Shown: piece by piece, positions 10,978-24,906 of the stretch
Position numbering within the stretch: the stretch's first letter is position 1
How the letters are laid out: each line of letters starts with the position of its first letter
NCBI RefSeq assembly: GCF_016545825.1
Contig: NC_052616.1
Location: 55,435,623 to 55,499,622, forward strand
Direction of reading: 5' to 3'
DNA: 64,000 nt
DNA from: Eucalyptus grandis
Lineage: Eukaryota > Streptophyta > Magnoliopsida > Myrtales > Myrtaceae
Program-made: the position numbers and the translations under genes
Notes under the pieces: generated by a model
Seen by the model: the letters and a program-made list of their open reading frames with translations, nothing else
Told to the model about the DNA's origin: nothing
Database searches by the model: none

Positions 10978-13749
10978 TGTCGCGACCTAAATTTTCGAGG
11001 GCTAATTACCTAAACAAGGCTAATGGATTACTAAGTCCGAAAACTTGGCACGGACCCTCCCAAGTCCTACCAATCACGACTTGATGTTAAATAATTAATC
11101 TATTTAAACATGCAATTATATTTAATTTGGAGCCTCCACTAATCAATTAGGGTTGGTTAGAAACCCAAGTAAAGTATGGGAGAATATTTTACTATTGCGA
11201 ACCAGAGATTCAGTAGATCCGGGGACATGATTACACTAGATTAGTCTAACGCCCTTTCGGTACCTTTTATTTTAAAAATATTTTGCATGCAATGTTGATT
11301 AATTTAAACTTAAGCTACTAACATGTAAATGGTGGTCATGTGAGTGCACAATCAATAAAATAACATTCAATAAAAAAAAAAAAACGTTAAAAATGTATGC
11401 TCTAAACATGATTTCTAAATGACATGACACTTAATTTTTATTATTATGCAATCTTAATCTAACTTAATATGCATGAATTTATTTTAATGACGTGCGAGAT
11501 GCAAATCATTTGGTATGACTTAAACTTATCACTATATATATGCAATCTAATTTATATAATCCTAAATATGCATGTGCTACGTGATATGGGATGAATGACA
11601 TGGTATTTCTACATGCATGCTCTTTTATGATTTTTTTTTATGATGATTCATTTTTTAATGCATATATGCAACCTATGCTAAATAATGATGATATGCGATT
11701 AATTATGAATTAACCTATTAACTAACCAAGGAAATGATCTTTTTTTTTTTTTTTTTTTAATGACATAATGTTTTTTATTGAAAAGAAAGTAACTTAGTGG
11801 TGCAATGATTATCTTTTAGCATTTTCCTTTTTTAAAAAATTAAACTATAACTCATATGGCATGCATAACATTTTTTGTTTTGGCTTTATTAAAGGAAAAT
11901 CATCCTAATTCTACATGAGTCTTAAAAAAAAAAAACTAAAATGTGTTGCTTCAAATGTGAAATGTGTATAGACCTAAATACCTAATATGATGCATGATAT
12001 GTGATGAGCAAACAATAATAACATGCCAAAATAAAAATTCATCCATGTAATCAATGGCATATTATTTTAATATGAATCAATGTTGCAAAGCAATTCATGA
12101 ATTTTGCCATAAAAAGTTGAAATAATAAAAAATCTAATCCGACGTCTCGCGGGTCAATATTTTTTATTATCATAACTTAATATGACAAATTTCCTAATGA
12201 TAAAAATAAATCAAATCAAGTCAATTCCACAAGCTAAAAAATCCAAATAATAGCTTAATTTAACCTAAAATTTTACCTAGCTTGGAAAATTATCTCCAAG
12301 ATGGAAACCAGCAAGGAACCATTCCAAATTCACCCTTCTCAAGCCTCAAGTGACCGGCGTCGGAGCTCAGGTGAGGACTAGGCGGCTGCAGCAGCAGGGA
12401 GGCGCGGCGTCGATGACCGGCGAACAGCAGGATCGCGCAGCAATGGTGGCTCGGGTTGAGGCGCAATGGCGGAGGCGGTAGCTGCAGCAGCAAAAGGGGC
12501 TGTACAGACGTCGAGCGCCGGGCGAAAGATGGCAACGGGGGCGTCGCAGGTGTCGGCGCGGACCACTGGCGAAGGGAGTCACGGGCCGGGAAACTCCAGG
12601 TGCAGGTGCTGATCGGAAGCGAGGCCGTCGTGGGATCTGCAGAGGCGTCGGAGCAGAGGCATCGGAGCAGAGGCGGGTCTTCGTGACGGCGTGGAGTCCG
12701 GCGGCTTGATCGGCGAGGAGGGCTGGTGCGAACGTCAGGCAGAGGCGCAGGCGCAGGCGGCGCGGTGCAGCAAGGCAGTGACTTCGTCGGAGGGAGTTCG
12801 GCGACCAGCCCCAACGTCGCTCAGGCGTACGGTGGCTTGATGACCGGCGGGTGGAGGCGCAGTAGGGTGAGCTCGCGGTTGCAGCAGCAGCGATCGTCAA
12901 GGGGGGGGTGATGGAGCAACAGTACGAGCCCTTGTGGTGTCGGCAATTGTGGCAAGGAAACTCAGCAACAGAGAGTACACGGACAGCAGAGACAACAGAA
13001 CAGGGGAGTTGCTTTGGAGGAAACTAGGATCAGCACAGCAGCAACTTCGTCGGGCGAATTAGAGGTGCGGCGTGCGTCGGCGGATGGCGGAAACGAAGCT
13101 GAGGCGTTGCTGGTGCTCGGGCGCAGGGCTGGCGGAGCACGACGAGGATAGGGAAGCGCGGACGGATGCCGGCGGAGCTGCGAGCGAGGCAGACGGCGGG
13201 CGCGGAGCTGGCTAGGGCGCGGTGGTGCAATCGTGGCGGCGCGGGTGGCGCAGGCGCGGTGGGCAATAGAGGGCACCAGCGGCTTCGGAGAAGACAGACT
13301 GTAGTCCCTTTTTCTTTTCTTTTTTTGTTTTTCTCCTTGCTCTCGCATCTCTCTCACGTCACTTTCTCTCTGACTCTTCTCTCTGCAACCCCCGTTTGCT
13401 GTCCTCTCACTTTTCTCCTCTCAGAAGACTTTTTCCTTTCTTTTTACCAAGAGAGACTCTCCTCACTTTTTCCTTCGACGAAGAGAAGTCCCCCCCCCCA
13501 CACTTTTCTATTTTTTCCTTCGACGAAAGAGAAACCGCCCCCTCCGATTCAAGGCTTCGTACTCTTTATTTATAGAGAAAGACTTGAGTTTGTTTCCGCA
13601 GGTGGAGATTTTCGCTCAACCTCTCAATAACAAAAGTGGTTCCAAAATCAGAAATTATTTTTTAAAAATTTCCCTCTAATGAAAGCTTTTCTGTAATTTC
13701 TAAAAGATGAGTTTAACGGATAAGCTTGATTCTAAACTAGGTGTCAACA
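10978..13749 (-). mobile_element. Solo LTR of a Ty3/gypsy (Tat/Ogre-like) family, minus orientation
   Basis: The element reads TGTCGCGACC... to ...GGTGTCAACA. It is flanked by identical 5-bp duplications atagt (10973-10977 and 13750-13754). At 2772 bp it has no gag or pol and no second LTR, so it is a solo LTR. Orientation comes from the related LTR at 62112-63745: there the end ...GGTCGCGATA is followed by a primer-binding site, so this copy runs on the minus strand. A GC-rich block at 12290-13290 produces long alanine/arginine/proline open frames on both strands, which I treat as non-coding. The sibling at 57568-61246 has a similar block at about 58940-59690. Confidence 0.88.
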
Positions 13750-13754
13750 ATAGT

Positions 13755-15053
13755 GTTAAAGGCTCTCGCACAAGCTTACTTTTTGTCTAAAACATGTAGA
13801 TCATAGGTCAAGGACATCAAGAATCCAAACTAAATGTAGTTTAACACTTGAAGACGGAATGAAAGAAGTTGAAATTTGGCTCTAGTGTCTCAGGTTCCAT
13901 GCTGGACGCTTATAATACTCGATAAATGAATGTACAAATATGGTAGAAACAAGGTGTAGGCTGGCTTTTAAGAGAAGGAATCTTTCTATGTCCGATACTA
14001 CATATAACTATGTCTTTGAGATCGCTTTTTCATTTTTCAACACTAGAACGCTTCTAGATAAAGCTAAGACTTTTTTTTTCCTCCTTATGGCTACAATTCG
14101 TTTCATTACAGCCTATTTAAGATGCACGCGAATTAAAAATCACAGTGCTTGTCTAAATAACAAGATATGAGTTATGGTTCTAACACAGCCTTCAACTCTT
14201 AATGTTTTTACATAAAAATTAATGATGTTTCCGACCTTTAAAAAAAAAAAACAGAGAGAGAATCTTATTCATCGCGACTTCCTAAACCCACGAGATCTAT
14301 GGTGCCATCAAAATCCACATTTAGTGCTAGTTGATGGATTACGTGCAGCTTGACTGCAAAAATTGTCGAAATGGCTGTCGACGAGCCTGATTGATTTTTC
14401 CAGGGATTGGTTCTGGCCAAACATGCCTAACGTGAAGAATTGGACAACTATACTTTCTGGTCCGAATCATGGTGGGGGACCAAGTGCCGAATACGCCGAA
14501 TGTTTTAGACATTCTCTTGGGAGTAATTTGTTTTTAATCATTATTAGGGCACTCGTACGTGTCATTTTTTAAAATTTTGAAGATGTACTTATATTTATTC
14601 GTGTTTAATTGAATAATTAATTTTCATTACATTCCTTCTAAAATAGATATATATATCCCTCTGTTTGACCACCCGTATTTTGATTGCGAGGTTTAATTGT
14701 GTAACCTTTTTTTTTATACCTTAGCAAATCGAAGGTCTTGAAGTCCATCAAGAAGCGGTTGTTATAAGGCTTTAGGGTAGAATTACAAGGAAATCGAAAA
14801 TAAAAGCAAGAAAGAGAAATCGAGACAAGGTTTTTTCCTTGTTTACCCTTAAATTAGGGTTTGTTTACCCTTAAATGAGGGTTATAACTAGTAGAGATTC
14901 CAGTATAGTTGTTGTGAGCTTCTTTATGCGTCAAGGTGGCTTTTAGTTTGGCTCGTAATTGGAGATGCTGATCATTGTGACAGAAGAAGAAAAGGAAAGA
15001 TGAATAATAAAATATTTTCTTTCAAAAAAGAAAAAAAAAAGATGAACGGTGAA
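13755..15053. other. Intergenic sequence, nothing recognised
   Basis: This is AT-rich with short homopolymers. Two short frames (13940-14170 and 14363-14572) show no recognisable protein character. Confidence 0.4.
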
Positions 15054-15485
15054 GAGATAATTGTCTAAAAAGCCCTCAACTTATTATACGATAAAAAACT
15101 CAATCTTAAACGTGTTAATTGTATCAATCTAATCATAAATCTTTTTATAATTTACCAATTTAGTCATAAAACTTTCTTTATGTTAATTTAATCCTAAACA
15201 TTTTCACGATTTACCAATTTAGTCATAAAAATTTCTTTATATGAATTTAGTCCTAAACTTATTATTTGGATATTTGGCTACAAGGATTACATTGGCAAAT
15301 GTTAAAAGTTTAGAGTTAAATTGACAAATCATTAAAAAAGTTATGATTAAATTGACACAATTGAAAATTTTAGAACTACATTAACAAACCGTTAAAATAT
15401 TTAGGATTAAAATGGCACAATTAAAAGGTTTATAACTAAATTGTTCTCCATAAAATAGGTTTATGACTTTTTCAACAATTTTCTC
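15054..15485. mobile_element. MITE-like inverted-repeat element
   Basis: The left end gagataattgtctaaaaag and the right end, read on the other strand as gagaaaattgttgaaaaag, are imperfect inverted repeats. The interior repeats 'ccaatttagtcataaa' and its complement. Related ends occur at 23822, 26313 and 36825, so this is a dispersed family here. No protein is encoded. A clear target duplication was not established. Confidence 0.6.
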
Positions 15486-17541
15486 AACAATAAAAGAAAA
15501 AAAGAAAACAAGTCTTGAAAGTTCAAAAACTTCACATGTTTTGAGCCACCTCTTGACCGCGTTAGAGCCACATTTTGAATCAAACTTCTTCAACCATTCA
15601 TGTATATCAATGGGATTACCTATATGGTATAAACGATTTGATAACTATGTCTAATCTATTATTATTAGCATTTCTTATCTCTAGAAGAAGTGGTAGATTA
15701 CATGCGCAATCGATGATGTGTTTACTCCGTGTCATTGAGTCTGATTTGATAGCAATATGTGTGGAATCATCTAAATTGGGGAGAATAGGAGATTATGTCC
15801 TAGAACAGGAGGGTGCATTGAAAATGTGGAATTAGGGTGTTACTTGAGAACACTTGTTGTACTCTCACCTAAAACGCAAGTACTTTAAATTTACATATTA
15901 ACTTTTAATATAAAAATGTGCATTTCAACATGTCATAGGGAAAGTAAGTTTTTTGCACTTAACCCTAAACATTTATCATTAGTGGTTAATAGCCTATCGT
16001 GAATTAAAATTTGGGTGGATCTTCCAGTTAGGTGATCAAAGTATGGTTCATCCATTCATTAGCAATCATTCAATTTGCTAGTTCTTTCTTTTTCATTTCT
16101 GAAATCTTTTATGTTTTATTTATTGCTCAAGAGAACTTTTGATTGTCCTTGGTTTTTTTTTTTTTTTTCTCTCTTTTTTTTTTTTTCAGAGGCCGTCCTT
16201 GGTTTACCATATCAGATTCTGCCTTTCCCACTAGCACTACACACTAGGCTTCTATTATTAAATTATGGAATAGGAGATTAAGTCGAAGTCTCCTTGGATC
16301 ATATAAAGTAATATAAAGATGCCGTGTCAACATTTCGACTTCTTTCTTGTTGTAGCGGGTCAAGTGAAATTTAGATAAGTTTTGCACATTTCAACTGGTT
16401 CAATTCCTCATGCGATCTTAAGGACGCACTACCCATATTGAATTAATGCTTTAGGGATTTTACTCGTTGAGTGCTCTTAATAAAACTTGAAACTAAAATC
16501 ACAAAGAGGCTGACAAATTTCCTTAATATCTGGTTAATCATCTGCTGAGAAAACATCATCTTTAGTAAAGATTCCACCGGTAACGATTCCACATTGCTTG
16601 GAAATCGCCGGTTGTCTTTGCTTTTCTATTATACTTGCAAAAGACAGAGACCCGGCAGAAGGCGTCAATGCTTTTCTATGATGCCTGCAAAAGACAAGAG
16701 ACTCCTTTCCTATTATAATTGCAGAAGACAGAGACTCCATTGAAAGGAGTATGCGCTTTTCCATTAGAGTCAATGCTTCTTCGACTCAATTTCCTCGTTG
16801 CTTTGTTTTTTTTTTTAGTTGCTAAAGACGGAGAGGCAGCCAAAGGAGTCTACAGTTTCTCGAGACTTGAACGTTGCCCCGTGAGAAGCACGGCAACTCT
16901 GCAACTACTCTGCAAAAGCTTGGTAATCCGATTTGATGCGGCTTGTTTTTCTTTTCTGCTGAAGTATTGATGACGTGATAAATTTTGATGAGATATTTCA
17001 ACAAATTCACTTTCTTAAGATTAAACACTTCGCATGTGTCTTGCGATTTTCAAATTTACTGTATTTAAATTCTTAAGGTCATTTAGTATTGCAATGCTTT
17101 TAAAAATGGTATTTTGGCCACCCAATTTGACAATGGACCTTTTAGGCTAAATTAGTGAGGTGGATGATGGCTATAGCCTTCCATTGTTTAAGGTTTTACA
17201 AGATGTAACTTTCTGTGATGTTGAACGTATTCTCTTATCAATGTAAATTTAAAACTCAATTCAAGGTCTTTACGACTCTAAGCATTGATGTAAGATGTCG
17301 ATCCAAATGGAAAAGTACAAAAGATTTTTAAATGTCTTATAAAATAATATGCACTCAAATTAATAATGTGTTGGGCCTAGCGTGCTAGGCATGGCGGCCA
17401 CTCTTATATAAAATGAGTCAACACATTATGTCTTGCATCCTATTAATCACGGTAGTCATATTGTCTAGGGAACGAGCCTGTTGAGCTATACTTCTATCAA
17501 AGAGAAACCCAAAACACCCAAAATTTTTTTTAAAAAAAAGG
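15486..17541 (+). promoter_or_regulatory. CRK-A upstream region with conserved CRK-array blocks
   Basis: From about 15950 to 16265 the phrases 'tttatcattagtggttaatagcc', 'atccattcattagcaatcattcaatt' and 'gtccttggtttaccatatca' match the upstream regions of CRK-B (35640-35930) and CRK-C (50990-51280). This is paralogous 5' flank rather than chance similarity. A TATA box, tatataaaa, lies at 17405-17413, about 130 bases before the ATG. Two short open frames in the region are not supported as genes. Confidence 0.6.
16612..16742. repeat. Three short tandem units upstream of CRK-A
   Basis: The phrase 'tttctattatacttgcaaaagacagagac' recurs with changes as 'tttctatgatgcctgcaaaagacaagagac' and 'ttcctattataattgcagaagacagagac'. 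The spacing is about 45-55 bases. I saw no counterpart upstream of CRK-B or CRK-C. Confidence 0.6.
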
Positions 17542-18367
17542 ATGGATCCTCCAAATTTCCTTCTCTTGCTTCTTCTCATGTTTGCTCCCACCATAAACGC
17601 CCAATTCCCAGTGACCCACTGTGGTTCGACCGGCAACTTTACCGCCAACAGCCCCTACCAAACAACCCTCACCACCCTCCTCTCCTCCATCTCCACCGCC
17701 AACTCCTCGTCCTTCTCCTACGGCTCCTTCAATGCCTCCACCGTCGTCTCCGGCACCTCCCAAACCCTCTACGCCCTTGGCCTCTGCCGCGGTGACCTGA
17801 CCGCCCTGAGCTGCCGCGCCTGCCTCGATGTCTTGGCCTCCGACATTCGCCGCCTCTGTCCCCTCCTGAAGGAGGCACTCCTCTACGGTGATAACTGCGT
17901 CATCCGGTATTCGGACGCTTCGTTCTTCGGCGCAGTCGCAACAGAACCATCCTACGTGGTGAGAACCCCTTACAACGTCTCGAGCCCAGACACGTACGAC
18001 GCAGCGCTGAAGAAGCTCCTGAACGATCTATGGCCCAAGGCGGCGAGTGGCGGCTCGCTGAGAAAGTACGCGTCGGGGAACGAATCAGCGGGGCCTGACA
18101 TGATCTACGCGTTGGTACAGTGCACCCCGGACTTGACGGAGCAGCAATGCAGCGACTGCCTGGTGATAGGCGTCCAGACGATCAGGGACTGCTGTGCCAG
18201 GTACACAGGAGGACGGTTCATGGTGCCAAGTTGCCTGATCCTGTACGAGACCAATAATCAGTTCTTCGACAAGGTTAGCCAGCCACTTCCCCCGCCGCCA
18301 CCGCCGTCACCCCCACTGCCACCGCCATCGCCATCGAATGGGGCAGATGTGCTGCCTCCACCGCCAG
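17542..18367 (+). CDS. CRK-A exon 1: signal peptide, two DUF26 domains, proline-rich hinge (intact)
   Basis: Residues 1-20 form a leucine-rich signal peptide ending near INAQF. DUF26 domain 1 carries C-x8-C-x2-C as CRGDLTALSCRAC (about residues 81-93). Domain 2 carries CTPDLTEQQCSDC (about 194-206). A run of prolines follows at about 247-275. DUF26 ectodomains are secreted and disulfide-bonded, and some bind sugars. The frame is unbroken across the whole exon, about 275 residues. If intron 1 is retained it continues to a stop at 18532-18534, giving a 330-residue secreted product without membrane anchor. The ATG at 17542 starts the conserved MDPPN found in all three paralogues. Confidence 0.85.
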
Positions 18368-19224
18368 GTATGTTGGCTCTTGTTCCGGAGTTAGGCACAC
18401 GATGTTTGTATCTTTTTTTTTCCCCTATAAATATCCGGTTTCCCATGAGATTCACGCAATCAATTGTTCATATGAGCTTAATCTACATACTCGATAAATC
18501 ATATGATTTTTTTTTATTGATATATGCTCAATAAATCATGTAATTTTTTTTTTGAACCGGTAAGTTGAATAAATACTTTTTTTTTGGGAAAAAGAAGTTA
18601 TCGGTTGGTCCATATTTTCGGGAAAAGAATATACGTTTACTCTTTGATGCATCCATATGGCTACTAGTCAACTATTACGGTCACTTTATTGAATCACAAA
18701 CTATGGCATTCATGGCTCACAAGCTGTCGTATGAGATTGTGAGTTTAGGCTACAACTAACAGATGTTCGATAATTGTGTTTGATTGTCCGAAAATGAAGC
18801 CAATCAGAAAAGGATTGACTAGCAATGTTAGACATAATAGCAATTTTTTTCGAAATTCTCTTATTAGGTGTTCAAATAAATGAGACATGTGTATTAAATG
18901 ATCAACAATCAATAAAAAAAAAATGAACATCACCAAATAAGCGAGTTTCCAAAAATCTCTTATTACTTATAAGTTTGATAAGAAATTCCTCCATATTTTT
19001 TAACTTATATTTTGATTTGGCCGATTACTGAAAAAGAAACATATTATGACATGTAAAGTTTTTAGGAACATCAGATAGGACGGGGTTAAAAAATGAAATA
19101 TTCAAATAACTTAAAAACAAGACCTAAGACTAAAGGACGATTGACTCAATCACCGCCGCCCGAGATGGCAATCCAACCCGGCGACGACCACTGTGATTGT
19201 TGTTCTCTCTACCACAGTGGTTAT

Positions 19225-19270
<46 letters not shown>

Positions 19271-20141
19271 GGAGGGAGGGAGGGAGGGAGAGAGAGAACT
19301 ATCTTTAGGGTTACAATGGTGGTCACCTCCTTTGTGGTGTTCCTCAAAGATGAGAAATCCATCGTTGGTGGTCCGCATGTATATATTGGTCCCGTATGTG
19401 CACATTAGGAACGTCTAACTCTGCAAAAGATTTGCAAACCTGCATCTGATTTCCTCGATCCGCTCTGTTTTTGTAAACCATTTTACTGTCTGTACTCTGA
19501 TTTCTGTAAGAAAATTTTGGAAGTAATGAAATTGAAGTTGAAAAGGCAACCGATTATTCCTAAAAACTTAAAAAGTTTAGTGAATAATGTGAATGGGGAT
19601 AGGGACACCACTTCATACGATACTCACTTGAGTACCATAACTTTGAATAGATTACTTACGTGCAAGAATTTGTTAAAAACATTAATCCAAATGCCATAAA
19701 TCCAACGTGACATGGCACTTGTGATGAATGTTTTAAAAGAATTATGGTATTCAAATGATCAGAAAAAAAAAAGTTACAACACTTAAATGAGTGTCATAAT
19801 AAGTGATGGAACATAAGTAATAAAAAAAAATCATGACCCTCTAGTGACCACCACATAAAAATTAAGACATTTGTGGTATCCTTTTTCCCAATATATTCCT
19901 AATCTTATTCGATGAAAATTGGTAGGATGAAAAATCCAGAAATCCAAATAACTTTCCCTTGAGTTGACAGAGAACAGCACGCTGTATTTTCACATCGTAA
20001 TTTGTGGTCCGTATCTGTTCTCGTTATATCTTTGCGACATGAGTTTCGTTTCCGTAGTCGTAATGGCGCTTTAGTAATGTCTTCAGTGTATTACTTAGTA
20101 AGCAGAGAGCAATGAAACTTATTGTGCCTTAGCTCTTGCAG
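18368..20141 (+). other. CRK-A intron 1
   Basis: It begins gtatgt and ends ttgcag. At about 1.77 kb it is longer than the first introns of CRK-B and CRK-C, which are about 1.4-1.55 kb. It holds a GA-rich microsatellite. Parts near 19880-20100 resemble the 3' parts of the other two first introns ('ccagaaatccaaataactttccc', 'cagtgtatta'). Confidence 0.7.
19229..19298. repeat. (GA)n then (GGGA)n microsatellite in CRK-A intron 1
   Basis: A run of GA dinucleotides is followed by four to five GGGA/GGAG units and a few more GA. The open reading frames through it are artefacts of the repeat. CRK-B has no such tract at the matching place (about 46435). Confidence 0.9.
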
Positions 20142-20555
20142 TTGGAAATAGCAATTCGACGAGGACCGTGATAATTGTGGTCGTCACAAGTGTTTCGGCA
20201 CTGCTTGTCATCGGCGTTGTCATTGTGCTCCCTGAAAGTGAAAAGGAAGATGAAGCAGCCCAGACAGAGTATTGAAGGCGAGTCTTTATTCTTTTGCATC
20301 GGAACAGCAACTGTTCATGTGGTCCGAAAAGACCACGAAAATAATTAAGTTAACTAATGACTATGCTTTTGCACCAGCAAAATAGTAAGATCGCTTTCGA
20401 CATTTAGGCCAAAAACTCTATGAGGATTGAGGGTTTAAGTTTTATTAGTAATACCTGCAGTTGCAATTATATGTACTAAAAGTTTGTGAAACTTCCGTTG
20501 TGAAACTATAAGATAATGATGCTCGCTCTGAATGACCGCGTTTTTGTCTTTCTAG

Positions 20556-22029
<1,474 letters not shown>

Positions 22030-22919
22030 CCGTAAAAAATGGGTAATCAGCGTTCCTCGTGCATTGTTTTTTGTCTTTGTCATGATTTTCGGATCATCAA
22101 AATTACAAACATTATGCTCAAGCTTGATTTTTGTAATTTTGAGGAGTTATATGGCTTCAATGGCTTAGAATTAAATCCAGTATCATAGGATGTTGGAAGT
22201 GAAAGATGCTCACAAAAGGGCATGCCTTACACAATTAAACAACAAGCACAAGCTTGGTCCCCGGACCCTTGGATTCTAGATCCGTCGCTATTCATACATG
22301 AGAATGCATGTGAGCCGTAGAAGTGAGAGATCAAAAGGAACAGGTTCTCTCTTCCACTTCATACAAGACGAGAGGGACAAATCGAAGCTTTGTTCTTATC
22401 TCAATAACGAGGCCAAAAGTATGACATTTCATGCCAACGTACATGCCAGACGAATATGTCTACATTTTAAGCTTAGGCATGCCACATTTGCTTGGTTTGA
22501 TCGACGTTGGGGGACCTTTTAGAGTATAACTTTGTTCACACCGAACCACATCACAATCAATTCTCCAATCGTATCCAATTGTAATCACATGTGCCTTCTC
22601 GTAATTTCTGAGTGAATCATCGCAACATACGGAAAAGCTACATAACCTGCACTCCAAAACTAAGGTTTAATCTTGCTTGATCCAATAACGATCGCATCTT
22701 CAAAGATTCATTGTAGACCCCGGAAAACCTATAAAATCCTAGTTTATTAGTTCGGGTCTAGTCAAGTATTTTACTCTTTCTTGTTATACCTGTCAATTAC
22801 ACGAACGGAATTCGTTGACTTTCCATCCTGTGTAATGGGACTACTTCTTTCCTTATCCTATGCATGAAACTACATCCTACTTTTTCTTCAATTAGTTTGT
22901 TATAGGAGACCAAAGTCCT
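22030..22919. other. CRK-A downstream region
   Basis: The first 120 bases contain 'gttttttgtctttgtcatgattttcggatcatcaaaattaca', shared with the 3' UTRs of CRK-B and CRK-C. Nothing coding is recognisable in the rest. Confidence 0.5.
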
Positions 22920-23345
22920 GGACATTGTCACCACCATCAAATGCCCAGTATTGGATTGCGAGGGTGTCCTACCGATTGATTCCTGCAGGTAAATCCTCCC
23001 TGAGAATGTTTACTACATGCGGAAGAAATCACAGTGCAAGGCGATGTTTCTCAAGTTGGAGAATTTCTATGTCCTATCAAAATCTGCTCGCCCTTTTGAT
23101 CAAGGACTCTGATGGTGGGCAGGTGATTAGGGAGAGTAAGTGCCCAAATTGGCATGGGTTGTTCGGTGCCTGAGTGTTCCAAGGCGTGGCACATCAGCAT
23201 TCTGGTAGCTGAATGAGGATGAGAGAGGAGTGAGTGTCTCATCGTGAGGGAGCTAGCAAAGGAGAGGAAATGGGGGAGATGCCCCGAAAGCAAATTTAAT
23301 GTGGAGAGTGGTCTCATTAATTGCAGATTGGGGGAGCTTCTTACA
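22920..23345 (+). pseudogene. Second RBR E3 ligase fragment (IBR region)
   Basis: Phrases such as 'ccaccatcaaatgccca', 'gcaggtaaatcctccctgagaatgtt', 'gggcaggtgattag(g/a)gagagt' and 'gagggagct(a/t)gcaaaggagaggaaatg' match the IBR exon of the pseudogene at 8777-9170. Several frameshifts and stops break it. No N-terminal or RING2 part is visible nearby. It lies directly downstream of CRK-A, just as the larger RBR pseudogene lies downstream of the CRK flank at 881-1340. Confidence 0.75.
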
Positions 23346-23821
23346 CATAAACACAACAAAGCACTTGGCTAATTATAACCTCCACACTGAAAAACTAGGT
23401 GGTTCACCCTGCCTTATTGATTTCTTGAGCTAAGGCACCTGCTCTTAAGGTTCTCCGCCTTGCTTGGTTAAAGCTCTTCTGTCATTCTTGAAAGTGCATC
23501 AATTCGCCAAGGACTCTTTAATTTTTCCGGCGATTTTGCTTTAACTCCTTGTCCACGTTCACCTACTTAATTACTTCTTCGCCCAGCTGGGCCTTACTAA
23601 GCCCATTATCTTCTCCCATTTTTTTCTTGTACTCTGGTAGTACATCGGTTTGTAATCACCACAACAATGACCCATCAAACAGTAAAAGAAAGAAGAAAAA
23701 AGTCTGGAAAATTAAAAAAAGTTACTTCTCCGCGACATCGTGAGCCACCTCTTGTGCAACCATCAATGTATATCAATGGATTTACCTATATGATATAAAT
23801 AATTTTATAATAACTTTTGGG
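23346..23821. other. Intergenic sequence, nothing recognised
   Basis: Short homopolymers and low-complexity A/G tracts (about 23685-23705) occur. 'catcaatgtatatcaatgga' near 23760 resembles 15597-15615, just after the MITE-like element at 15054, so this may be another paralogous flank. Confidence 0.4.
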
Positions 23822-23960
23822 AGAATTACCAAAAAGTCTTAAACCTATTACAATTGTGTCTATTTAGTCATAAACTTTTTTTAATCAATTTAGTCCTAAA
23901 CCTTTTATAATTATGACAGTTTAGTCCATCCAACCAAAATTGGCCAGCCGGCTAGCGTGG
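23822..23960. mobile_element. Left end of a MITE-like element, truncated
   Basis: It begins 'gagaattaccaaaaagtctt' and repeats 'aatttagtcctaaacc', as in the elements at 15054 and 26313. No inverted partner is found before the LTR fragment. Confidence 0.5.
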
Positions 23961-24249
23961 ACGCCGGCCATCCAACAAGTATCTACTCAATTAATGCTTG
24001 GTCCCCCTATTATTTTCTTGCAATTTAATCTCACAATCACCAATTTGGGACATCAAAATTGACCACTTTCTCTACCATCTGAATTTCTTTCATTTTTCTT
24101 AAATGTCCGAAATTCAATTTCTTAACAAATTTCTCCAATTTGATGACCAATTTTGCTGAGGAGGGTGCCCATGCCAAATTCCACACTTGCCTTCACAAAC
24201 TAGTCCTTTTTGGAAGGCAAAAAATTCACTTGAAAATGGCCAACCGAAT

Positions 24250-24906
24250 TTTCTTTCTTTTCCGAATCGTCTGAAGTTGATTTTCCGTAAAATCTCGAGC
24301 TCGCCGTAAATTTCTTGAAGGATGAGACGACATTCCTAAAATAAATCATAATATGACAGAACTTTCAATTTCTGAGATCGGATTTAAATTTGCGATTAAT
24401 TTCAATTTGACACGATTTTAGCGTGACCTAACCTACTGGGTAGCTTTTAGGAATTATTAGTGCAATTGACCCGTGGTTGATTATTTTCGAACCACATTGT
24501 ACATCTTCGACACATTGGCGATTCTCGGTTGTCATGAAAATCTCGAGATTTCAAATATAAACACAAGGTACCAAAACGACAGAAAAATTAGTTTAATACC
24601 GATCAACAAGAATTTTGCAATTAGGTGGACTCACCCACACTTAATCATATGGCTCTGTCAAATCGACCTATCTTCGATCTCTAATCGATTTTTAACTGTG
24701 CCGTAATGATCTTTGCAGATTAGTACGGTTGAGCAGTTGATTCCTAGTCAAATTCTCAAGCCTATTGCGTTAAAATCCTGTAACGGCTTCACTTGATAAA
24801 CTAGTTATCTCGTGAGTGGCCAACTTAGAGAAAAGAAATATAGGCATATCGATGAAAAGCCCAACTTATTCAATCAAAAACAGAACCTAAAAATCAAGAT
24901 GTTATA
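24250..24906. mobile_element. Fragment of the TGTCACGCCCC-type LTR
   Basis: The segment matches about 5480-6124 of the solo LTR in the RBR gene through phrases such as 'gatgagacgac(a/g)ttc(c/t)taaaataaatc', 'acctac(c/t)gggtagct(c/t)ttagg' and 'aacggcttcac', ending at GATGTTATA. Only the last 0.65 kb or so is present. The 5' part is missing or too diverged to see. Confidence 0.7.

Noticed and set aside
12290..13270. Long open frames on both strands rich in Ala/Arg/Pro
   Set aside because: They lie inside the solo LTR 10978-13749, in a GC-rich block with mutually overlapping frames. The composition alone explains the lack of stops and no domain is visible.
19093..19418. Several short frames with RERERERE or SLSLSLSL runs
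   Set aside because: They are translations of the GA microsatellite in CRK-A intron 1.
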